Source: Xylogone sp. PMI_703 (Eukaryota; Ascomycota; Leotiomycetes). From it: DNA of 64,000 nt. The notes under the pieces were generated by a model. That model searched no databases. It was not told where the DNA came from and saw only the letters and a list, made by a program, of their open reading frames with translations. A program made the translations under genes and the position numbers. Location of the stretch: positions 2,480,001 to 2,544,000 of the forward strand of contig JAJTUQ010000002.1 in assembly GCA_021399445.1 (NCBI GenBank), in the 5' to 3' direction. Of the stretch, positions 47,089 through 57,030 are shown in pieces. Positions within the stretch are counted from its first letter, which is position 1; every line of letters begins with the position of its first letter.

Positions 47089-48587
47089 TCATCTTTTGAG
47101 AATTCTGCTCTGATGGCGATCTCCTCCAGGACGACTATTGGCTGGGTATTTTCCGTTGGCAGCTTTCCGACTTCTGTCCTGGTTCGAGGGACCACGGCGT
47201 TCCTTACTGCCGAAACCGATCAATGATACCGCGGCCCTGAATGGCAGGCTGGCAAGAGTAGCAAACATTTGGAGAGGTAGCACCACAGTCGCCACGGCCC
47301 AGTCAAATAGAACAGCTAGCATGCCATGAGGAGTATGCCGAGAAGTTGCCGCAGCTGCCGCAAGTGAGATAGCATCGTTAATTTTGGACTCAAGTTCAGA
47401 TAGCTTTGACTCGGTCTGATATGTCTGCAACATTGCACGCTTTTCATATCTCCTCACTGCACGGTTTAGCGCATCGAGATCTGGTTGGAGTGACCGCCGG
47501 ACTTCCGTTGCAATACTATTTGATTGCTTGCCAGTTGAACTAGATTCAGGCCCTGTATTCTCAATTCCACCTTCTACAGATGCAAATGCCCGAGCTTCAA
47601 GAGCGTCGAGTCGCCGCACAATCTCCTCATGGGTAGCTGCAGTCACAATCATTCTGCTGTTGGAGCTAGCATAAGGATTGACATTCACGATCCGCTGTAA
47701 ATGGAGTGTCCTCGATTGAATAAGCTTCACTAAGTGACCCATGGGGCGTAACTCTGAGGCAAGAAGGAAGATTGTTAGGTTATAATTTGACACAAGGCCT
47801 TCTGATGGTCGACTAAGCTGTGACCGAATGGTATGTAACAAATATGCCCCTAGTACTGGGAAGAGGAAGCATGATAGCAATGCGAACACTTCATGCAAGT
47901 ATAGTTCCTTGATAGCTGCCTGGTGAACTGGTAGTTGTCGAACTCCATGTGGAACTTGGTTCGCGGTTGGTACATCTTCTGGCTGCTCTTCTAACACGGC
48001 ACTGGATTCTTCGTGCAAAGGTTCCAGTCCACTATCTTCAAAGGAGTCCTCAGCGGCTATACTCTCGTTATTTTGCTCCTCCCTTAGTCGGATCTCTTGC
48101 GCCGAATGGTACCAGGTCCTATCAGCTTGTTACTATATTTGCCAACATTTTGCGACATCCAGGGCTCTTACCACGGGATTCTGACGGACCAGTTAAGAAA
48201 AATGGCAGCTAGCGCAAGGAGTGTAATATCAGTGACGACCGAACTCCCATTCTTAAACATTATTCCCCCAATGGCAGGAAATAATGCGAACGCAAGCGGC
48301 GCAGAATCCCAATGCGATTCATGTTTAGTTCGCAGTTGTGTGTTATGAGGCGTGGGAAGTAATATTTCGTCAGTGGATGACTGAAGGCTCCTCCGCGCTC
48401 CATTAATTGAGAAGTCAGACAACGTAGAACTTCTCCTTTGTCTTAATTCCGGACTGCCATGGGGAGACTGATTGGAGAAGCTATTTCTAGAAGTCCTTCT
48501 GTGAAGGCGCGACGTTTCATCGACTGTTTGCGCACGTTTAATGCCTTGAACGGGAGACGGGCTCTTTGTTGACGTAGGATCATCCAT
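47089..48587 (-). CDS. Conserved-looking membrane protein of unknown function
   Basis: Two exons, 48587-48172 and 48118-47089, give 481 residues. The N-terminus (about 90 residues) is Ser/Arg-rich. Hydrophobic segments follow: PLAFALFPAIGGIMF, VVTDITLLALAAIFLNWSV and EVFALLSCFLFPVLGAYLLH. A long helical region (VRRLDALEARAF, LDALNRAVRRYEKRAMLQTY, SKLSELESKINDAISLAA) looks like a coiled coil. A last hydrophobic stretch (AVLFDWAVATVVLPLQMF) precedes a basic tail (RRGPSNQDRSRKAANGKY). I do not recognise a named family. The form fits an ER, nuclear-envelope or mitochondrial membrane protein, without proof. Confidence 0.78.
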
Positions 48588-49366
48588 CGTGGCACCGACG
48601 AGATTACGGCCCGTGTGGAGGGCTGCAGAAGCGGATACGATGTGAGCGCAAGCTTTCTGTTCTGATGCGACTCTTGTTCAAACAGTATTAAACTTGTAAG
48701 ATAAATATTTGGGAGTAATATGGAGGATCTCATAACGATAATCGACATTCTTAAGGAGGAGGTACTTGCTACGTCGCGTGGTCAGACGGGATGTCTGGGG
48801 CGTTCAGCCTAGCTGGCAGTAACCTGGCGGTGCTGGCGTCATGACTGTCTTTCCCTACACGAATCGGAGAATTGATGACCCCACTGTGCGCGAACACCCA
48901 AATCCGCCCTGTAATCTCTCGCCAGTGCTATCTCCAAACACTTAGATATGTTTATTTGGTTCGAACTAGGGATTCTCATTTTAGTATTAGCTAGAGGAAT
49001 GAAGCATCAAATGTGGTTTAGCAAGAAGAGTTGTAACTCAACATAATGAAGCAACCATAAAAAGGCGACACTCATACAGCCTGCGGTATCTGTGCTTGCA
49101 GCTACTCGGCAGGAACAAAAGGATGAGGCCACAATCCCACGGGCCACCCATTTCTTCACTTCGTTGTGAAGTATCAATGTTGGCTCCGATGGGCACCACC
49201 GACATCAACATTGGCTGTAGTTCATGCACACGTGCATTTGACATGATAAAATGGCGAGAGATAGAAGATTTGCATCGAGTTCGTTTAAAGCCGGTTTCAA
49301 AAAGATTCAAAAGCCTTTAAAGTTCAAGCTTAGAAGTAAGAAGGTTGCCGCTATGGCACGCCAGGT
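48588..49366. other. Intergenic region, no supported gene
   Basis: Promoter side of the membrane-protein gene; only short overlapping frames are present. Confidence 0.45.
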
Positions 49367-50000
49367 ATGACTAACTATAGTCATCTAGATCGCATCATTA
49401 CTAAGCTTCGTTGCCGGAGAATCACTCGAGCAGTTGCAGAAACATCACTTTCTCACTCTGAAAATGTTCAAGGCGTAGAGGCTGGGGAAATAAACCGCCT
49501 CTTCCAAAACTTAGCAATCGACAACTCAGATGAGGCGGCAGAACGCTCTCTAGCGAGTCTGGTTTCTGACTTGAAGAGTGGGTACCTCGGTCAAGGCCTT
49601 CAATTGAGATAGCTAATGCAAGCAGTGATCGAATAATGCAAACTAGTCTGGGGGAAAGGTGAGCGCCGTGGAGGCAATGCGTTTTATTCTATGTGGAGGA
49701 CCACAACCAAAGTTGATCAGGACATTGTGAGACATCCTAAATGGCGTCTTAGGAGAAAGGCTGACAATTTAGTTGATAAGTAGTCCACTTCCATACCGAC
49801 TTTTAAAAAGTCAGTTGCCTTTGAATACGAAGGACACCAGGAATTTCAATATGCTACACAGGGTATGGACAAGGGTGTATCTCCAGATCAGGTGCAAGCC
49901 TAAATTGCTCACCGTTGATTACACTATATTTGAAGCAATAATGACCTATGGTGCGCTATGCTCAATATTGAAGCTGACATAAACGCACCTCTGCATACTG
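49367..50000 (+). pseudogene. Decayed gene with in-frame stops and a frameshift
   Basis: From 49367 to 49903 a single frame reads protein-like sequence interrupted by stops at 49610, 49637, 49781 and 49901. Pieces include ITKLRCRRITRAVAET, GEINRLFQNLAIDNSDEAAE, AFYSMWRTTTKVDQDIVRHP and FEYEGHQEFQYATQGMDKGV. A further stop lies at 49919, after which sense passes to other frames (IFEAIMTYGALCSILK, then INAPLHTGQLQLF). Composition and charge patterning are protein-like, unlike nearby random frames. I do not recognise the family. Two of the stops are TAA/TGA codons that could come from C-to-T or G-to-A changes. Confidence 0.6.
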
Positions 50001-50600
50001 GTCAATTACAACTCTTTACGGGGATACGAGCGCGGTGAAGATGGTGCCCCAGATCCTATGCATAGCGAGTGGGTCCGCGGGAGCACCCGAAGTGCCTACC
50101 CCATAAGACGCTTAAAGCCCTGCTATGGCTTGCAGTAGACAATGCACGATGCCCGTGCCCAGGAACATTACCTTCATTAATTATGCTGCACAAAGTGAGA
50201 TTTTATATCGCCTCCCTTTAAATTATTACATCACGAGAATAAAAAGCTATGTTTCAAGAGCAGATTTATTCTCTAAAGTATCTTGTAAGAACTATTGAAT
50301 GTTACTACCATGTACCATGCCACATCAGCACTCCACAAAATGCGACTGCAAGGCTCCACTGAGGGATTTCAACAACACAGCAGACGGTGGAGTTGTAGCA
50401 ATCCAATGTCGCAGTGTTTGCGCTTTACTCTCATAGTAATTCAGACACCGCTTTTCTATAGTTGTCTGAATCCATAGTCCATCGAGTAGTCCTCGGATCA
50501 AGCTTATGACCCCTTCCAAAACGACCTGAATTGCCATTCCTCGATGAAGCTTTCATTTAAACAAACATGCAGGTGTCCCTGAAAAGTAAATCACAATCTA
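50001..50600. other. Gene-poor sequence between two relics
   Basis: No intact gene. A 70-codon minus-strand frame at 50325-50537 might be more of the downstream part of the S41 relic, but I see no motif in it. Confidence 0.4.
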
Positions 50601-50619
50601 TGCTCCAGTGATCATCCTT

Positions 50620-51130
50620 TTTTGCTGCTACCAACTCCGAAATGAGATTCCCCAGCAGGTCTCAGTGATTGAATGGACCAGCTGGAGGTCAGGAATGCTC
50701 ACAAGCCACCATTTCTTCCCAAAGATTCTCGCATCTATTCTTGACAGAAGTGTTCACGGTCTCGAAACCCGCCGTTGTATTATTCTCTTCACCATTAACA
50801 GTAGCATGCTCGAACGCCTGGAGCCTATATGCCATATCATTGGCTTCACCTAGTAGTCTGATTAGAAGTCAGGATAAAGACTGGCTTCGACGCTGGGAGT
50901 AGTTTTCGTCCATTCTGGAAGCTGATCTGATGGAGTCGTGTACACTGAGCGATTGAAGCACCAGACCGGTCGACGAAGTCCACGAAATGTACAGCACCTG
51001 ACGGTCCATGGTTCAGGAAGTAAGATAACGTAGCATAAAAGCAATGGTGTATGGATCACCTCCCCGGGCCTTCCTGAGATCCACGATAACAGCATCTGCG
51101 AAATCCAGACTACCAAGGACGGCGCCCACA
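50620..51130 (-). pseudogene. Relic of an S41-family (C-terminal processing type) peptidase
   Basis: Read leftward, three frames carry consecutive family-like blocks. 51129-51013 gives LDFADAVIVDLRKARGGDP and YTIAFMLRYL. 51012-50846, shifted, gives AVHFVDFVDRSG and LLPASKPVFILTSNQTT. 50850-50689, shifted again, gives GEANDMAYRLQAFEHATVNG and ENNTTAGFETVN. In S41 enzymes the order is D-A-hydrophobic-DLR-x-x-x-GG-D/N, then a KPV-x-x-LTS strand, then the nucleophile serine just before GE. The second frame break falls at the expected serine. Stops and shifts make it non-functional. The N-terminal domain is not readable. Confidence 0.6.
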
Positions 51131-53379
51131 GCATATCCTTGGTATCACATACGCGCTTCAGATTCGACCAAAAAAGTCACTGATGGGTAATGTTACAATA
51201 GACTTGCCGTAAAAGGATTTCAAATCAAGAGTAGCCTCTTCCAACCCGGAAATCGGTTCAGCATACTCTCCGTACGATCTCTTCTTCCCTCTTCATCGAC
51301 CGCACTGGCGTCACTATCCTTATCACTAGCACCAAGCTCTAAGGAATCCACAAACACACTATTACATGAACATGTACCACTCAGCTAGGTCCAAAGTGAA
51401 ACTACCGCGCGGCATCTTCTGATGGTTTCTTTATCCCGAAATTGTGCACCGCAAGCGATGCCGAGAACTAGGTTGCTACTAGGTGGTCTGGAGGCATAAT
51501 TAGTTCTGCTACATTGTCACCGCATTAGTAGCAGTGTTGATAGATCGAGCTATGAGAAAGCCAGAAGAGGTAGAGACCGAGTACGTATTGGAAAAAGCGC
51601 ATCGTTACAGGTAGTGTGATGAGATGAAGCTTATACAACTTCCAATCACATCACCACCTCGTGAGAGCCTCCTCAATGAGAGAGGGAAAAAGCAATGTTT
51701 TTATGCCTCCCCGAACTTGCCTCTTGAAGGTTTAATATGTTAAGTGATTTTGCGGCATAGGTTGTGGTCTTTACATTGCCAGACAGCACGGATTAACTAG
51801 CTGGACCTTATTCATGATAAATTTCGCATAGTTGAGTCTGGCCACTTTTCCCCAGAAAAAACCTTGATGAGCCCTCCTCCTCTCCATTTCCCCCTCACAG
51901 ATATATTTCAGATATATCTAGCTGGAATCTTAGTTATTATTAGATTTTTAAATGCCATACCTTGCGTAGGACAAGATATTATTACTTTTTGCAACATTGT
52001 TCTCCAGCTTCATCAATTCTAGGGAGATATATCATTAGTTGCCAGTATATGCCATACAGCTGCTATCAACATGGGCATGATTAAACCGAGTCACCTTCAC
52101 GAGAGGCGTCAGGATCTGACATTTCCATTTCTTAACTGAGAACATTGAAGAGATCATCCATCAATTCACTACACCATTATATGATCATCACATTACACGA
52201 AAACTTTGTAATCACTTCAACAACCGCCTCACCAGTCAAACACCATCAAGATCCTACTCCAGTCATCAAGAAAAAGGTAACCCTTGCCTTTTTGAAGAAA
52301 ATTTCATGTTTCGATATGAAAAAAGGGTTTTTTGCTCAATAAGAGAATTAAAAAACGAGGCTTTACTTCCTTATTCCCGGATCTTTTCTTTTTCTCTTTC
52401 CTCCTTACTTTGGTTGGCTTCTGCCTTCTGTCCCATTTATCCCATTCCATTCCCGACCTATACCTCCATCATCCTTTGCAAGGGCAAGGTAAGTCATATC
52501 CCAAGGCAGACTCAAAAATATCAATAATGTCACGCAAATCTCGGGGCCCAAAAATAACAAAATCCCACCCTCAAATCCTGCTCCAGCTTTCAGAACGCTG
52601 CAGCTTCAAACCTCCAATTAAGCAAATTAACCTTTCTTTAATAACCCAGCCCTCCCATCGCTCCCATTCCCAAACAAGAGCTTCAATAAAAAAGCAGTAT
52701 TCCTCCAAAACAGATCAAAGGGTATCCTCCCCCTTTTGTCATATTCGTTAATAGTCATGATAAATTCTCGAAAAAAAAGATACGTTCTGAATTCCCCCAA
52801 AAGAAAAGTATATATCCCAAATATCCCTTGAAGCTGTCTAATCACAGCCCATTCCCGTTTAAATAACCCATCGTTAAATAACAAACGTTCTTAAAAGCAC
52901 AGAACACCAGAGAGCGAGTGAGAGAGCGCTTCCGAAAAGAGGACGATCCAAAGTTCCAAATGGCAGACTATAGCGAAATTTAAGTAAATAACACTGTGAT
53001 TTCTTGTTCCCTGCTGTGCTGGACGCAGTTCCGTATATGAATGTAAAGTTAGATTTTATCGCGCAAAAATTAACCCCTTTCCAACCATTGTTTCAATAAG
53101 GCGAACACAAACAGTCGTGAGCCGAGCCGGCTTAGCAGCTGAAGACCAATTATAACTCAAAAAAGACAAACGCTGCGCTGCTGCAAGAGGTCGAAATATA
53201 TGTCTCGACATATTGCAGAACCATATTCGGCATGAACTATATTTATGTATATAGCAAGACGAGTCTGACTTGAAAGAAGATCAAGCGAAAGGAAATGCAT
53301 ATTAAAGTCGAAACATTCCCCACAATGGATGGTGAGGCCATCAATGCTCCCAGCTCTCACCTGTATTCCTAGTCTATCC
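51131..53379. other. Gene-poor region, possible further relic
   Basis: No intact gene. On the minus strand at about 51250-51150 a frame reads EATLDLKSFYGKSIVTLPI and SDFFGRI before a stop, which is protein-like and may be another decayed piece. T- and C-rich tracts occur at 51860-51900 and 52340-52480. The 139-codon plus-strand frame at 52332-52751 is low-complexity. Confidence 0.4.
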
Positions 53380-55430
53380 TTAGCCATGGTGCACATGTTT
53401 CACATCTTCACTCCCCGCGTATGGATTGTCATGCATGTATTCGGGAAACGTATGCTGTGGCTGCATCTGGTGTGGATGGCCGATGCTAACGGTCCTCATT
53501 TGATGACCTAGGCCTGGTGTGCTGGTGTCGTATTGCGGCATCGGCGTGGGAACGGTCTCGTAAGATGGCTTGTTTATACCAGGAGGAGGCAGGATATGTT
53601 GCTGCGTGTTCGGTAAGGGGAGTTGGTATGTTACGTTCGGTGGAGCCAGTGCTGATTGAGGGGAAGAAACATAGTAGTTGGAAGACATAGGCCCGGTGCT
53701 AACCATGTTGTTGTTCTGCCAGCCATACAGCCCTGGAGACTGGCTCTGGTAGGGTTGAGGCTGTGAAGAATAGGTGCGTCGATTCGGGTCCTGAAGTATT
53801 GGACTCTGCTGTTGGTAACCCAGCGTTACTGGACGGGATGAGTACGCATTGTCAGTAAATTGGTTCTGGCGCATAGTATGGTATAAGCTACTTGAATCAT
53901 CATCTGGTCTCGGTTGATGATGCATAGATGGACCTGGCTGTGCGGAATGAGGAGATATTTGACTGTCGGGACTCGGCATTGTTGGCTTCGTATCTGATTC
54001 ATCAGGTTCTGAGCCATCATCTTCCTCTTCTTCTTCTGAGACATGCCCTTGTCTGTTACGGTCCATGACAGGAACGACGGTATCGTCGTCTGATGGAAAT
54101 AGTCAACCAGGTGATCCCGACATCTCAAAGGAGGGATGAAGACCTACCAATCTCACCGTTCTTGAATCGCTCTTCAGCTTTCGCCACCTTGAATATCTCC
54201 TTCAGGAAGACTTTCTTCGATGCGTTAGCAGGATGCGCCGTGTCATTGAACCAATTGCCCATGGCTTCCATAGTCTTCGCTTCTAAAGTCTTCACATCAA
54301 GGTTCCATCGCCTGACAGATGGGTGCTGTCTCTCAGGAGGCTCGATAATCATTCGCAAGATCTTGACAAGCAATAACACTCGCTCTGGATTCAAAAATTT
54401 GTCAGAACCTTCATTACTTTCCAAACCCGCGGCGTAGAAGAATTGGATGAACTTACCATGTTTATACAAGTGATCCGGCTCCTTGTGGCGAATCGCATTT
54501 TCACCTGTGGTAGGAGGCCACCACGGCGGCGCTTTCGCTGCTCCTCCCGTGTATGGATAATGAGTCTGCTTCTTGGGCTCGACCACCTTGACAAATATCT
54601 TGCCTATGATCTTGCAAGCAGATTGTTGTAGGTCTTTAAACCTGAGGTGGTAAAACTTGGTCACCTCTTTCTCGTCACCAATTCTGAGCTGTTGAGTGCT
54701 CTGCACCGCAACAGGCACGGCATCGATGGAACGGTCACGGCGCCTGCCCGAATTGTGGGCGTAGGACCGCTTCCTCCTCTTGCCAGATGTATCAGAGTCG
54801 GAATCGTTTGATTGCCCACGTTGATACATTCTGCTTCCCGGTTGGGACATTCTTCTTCTCCTGGCCTTTTGATACCCATTGCCACCGTCAAAATCAAATT
54901 CTCCAGAGTCGCCTTCCTGACTATGGGCTGCTTAACTAATTAGCGATGGGCTAGACATGTGATTGGTGATGGGACAGATGAAGTAATTCCTTACCTGAAT
55001 CTGCAAATGATTCGCCGAGGGACCGGTGAACGCTACGCCGAAAGTCGTACTTAAAGCGATCTGTAAAGATCGCAGGTTGAAACGGGGTGAGGCTGTGAGA
55101 GGTGTATGTCTTCTCCTCTCCAGTCTCTAAGGAAACAATCAAAGCGAAGTCCTTAACAGGCAGACCGACACAGTCCCTCAAGGCTCCTTCTATGGTCTGG
55201 AGAAAACCATGTTAGCATAACTGACATGCAAGCTATATGTATGTACATATATTTAAAAGAAAGGAAATCGTAAAAGGAAAAAGACCTACCAGGTTTCTAG
55301 GATGAACCGCGCCCGCAGTGGACCGGTCATCACATATCAATGGATCCTGGAATCTCTCCGATGGATGCCATAGAGGGTCCCGCGAAGGGCCAAGGCCCTT
55401 ACGAGGGAAAGGATAGTTCGAGCCCACCAT
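53380..55430 (-). CDS. DUF2841 (YDR124W-like) putative regulator
   Basis: Four exons, 55430-55290, 55196-54995, 54927-54148 and 54089-53380, give 610 residues. The central block VTKFYHLRFKDLQQSACKII, KVVEPKKQTHYPY, APPWWPPTTGE and KEPDHLYKHG matches the helical-bundle domain PF11001 (YDR124W-like, also present in the subtelomeric hrmA-associated cluster of Aspergillus). The N-terminus (MVGSNYPFPRKGLGPSRDPL) and GALRDCVGLPVKDFALIVSL precede a basic stretch KARRRRM. A run of acidic residues (EEEEEDDGSEPDES) and a Pro/Gln/Tyr-rich C-terminal third follow, as in transcription activators. A nuclear role is likely; the target is unknown. Its 5' flank is the unusual 8.5-kb gene-free region. Confidence 0.88.
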
Positions 55431-55889
55431 GATGACTGATAGTTGCGGTGATATATGAACAGCGAAGCAAGAAGGGGAGGATGTGGATGGGCATGCAGGA
55501 GTCTATTCTTGGGAGGATATGAAACGAATGTGATAGGAGGAATCAAATCAATCGGTCATGAAGAGAAATGATCGATGAGAGGTGGGCGAGTCTGGGAAAT
55601 AGCGAGCAGCAACGGAGCGAGATAAATATCAGCTCCTGCAAGAACGTGGATGCAAACGAGCGACGCCGAGTGGATTGCAATCGTCACCTATCGGCAACCA
55701 AGGCTCAGACAATAATGGTCAGGGTTTCTGAGAGTATAGCCTCAAAGAGTAGTATCTGGAAAGCCTAATGTCGATGACGGCAAAAAGCAAAAGTTTTGGG
55801 GCAGCCTTCCAATGAGTCGTTGCATGGAACAGCTGCGGACTGGGAAAGCAGACGAAGCAGCGAGGCAAGCAAACCGGCCACTGGGTGCG

Positions 55890-55907
55890 GTGCTGCTGCT
55901 GCTGCTG
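55890..55907. repeat. TGC/GCT trinucleotide repeat
   Basis: About five to six GCT units in non-coding sequence upstream of the DUF2841 gene. Confidence 0.85.
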
Positions 55908-56950
55908 GAGACGAGGAGTGTTAACGAAAGCGTCCGAGTCAGTGACGCCGTGGTGGCTACACGCTAGCTCAATTCCCAGTTAGCAGGTTGTTGGAGACAC
56001 CGTCTGCGAGAGGAAAGGGGGACCCGGGTAGATAAAAAGAGGATTTGCGTGGTGAATTGGCGGATCTGGAGAGATTTCCAACGGCTCGGAGAAGCGTTGA
56101 TGCTGGATGGTCGAGAAGTGGAACAGCAATTGAAACCGCAACTCGCTACCTGCGCAGGTCTAGACGTGCTTCGATGCCCAGGCCCGCTAGCTACGCCGCC
56201 TGTGAAAGCCACGAGGTGTCCAGAAGGGGAGAGGCTGACAGGATGAAAGCAGAAGACCGCAGGTAGTAGCCGTGAGATGGGAAAGTTTTCTGGACGCAAC
56301 CGTAAATACCTTTTTGCGGCGGCGGGGGGTCTGATGGGTGTGGGAGGTTGCCAGTGGTTCGGGCGCCCTAGAAGGGGGGAGGGGGAGGCCTGAGGGTGGT
56401 TTAGCTTTTAGTGGACGTGGCGAGGTTGTCGGACCTGGGAGGGTTTTAGTGGGCTTGGGTGCGTGCCCAGTGTCAGCAGCAGCGCCCCAGGCAGGAAGAA
56501 AGGGCGAGGGAAGGGCAGCAGGAGAAAGGACCAGACGAACCCTGAGCAAAGCCGAACCCACAGACTGGCCCGTGGTGGTGCGCGCAGTCAACCGAACTGG
56601 AACGGGACGCAGGCCGGCGCCGTAAGTGGATTCTCCGGCTACGGGGGAGAAGAGACGGGTCAGCCGCGACAGAGCTTCCGAATTGCTTGGTCTCGACCTG
56701 TTTAAGATTACGGGAGAAATATAGTAGGCCCTAGAGAGCTAGAGCGCGAAAGCGTCCTGGAGACTGGGAGAGTGGAGAGCGTGCGCCAAAAGAGGGAACA
56801 AAGCAGCGAGACGGCGCACCGACGGACGTATCGAAGCGTCAATTTAGTGCAGGTCCAAGTCAACGTCGCAGCAGTACCCCGTACCGTAGGCGGTCTGTTT
56901 GCTCTCTCTCTGTGCTCCTCCTATCCAGTTGTCTCTCTCTCCTCTCGACG

Positions 56951-57030
56951 TGTGTATGTGTGTATGTGTGTATGTGCGTGCGTAAGTGAGTGCGTGAGCA
57001 GAGCGAGTGAATGAGTGAGTGAGTGTGTGC
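56951..57030. repeat. GT-rich microsatellite tract
   Basis: An imperfect run of TGTGTATG units passes into GTGAGTGCGTGAG and then GAGTGAATGAGTGAGT-type units. It lies in the GC-rich gene-free region. Confidence 0.85.

Noticed and set aside
52332..52751. 139-codon plus-strand gene
   Set aside because: Low-complexity Ser/Lys/Phe-rich translation from a T-rich tract; no motif.
53380..55430. Velvet-family regulator
   Set aside because: The spacing and Pro-rich tail first suggested velvet, but the velvet motifs are missing and the central block fits the DUF2841/YDR124W-like domain.
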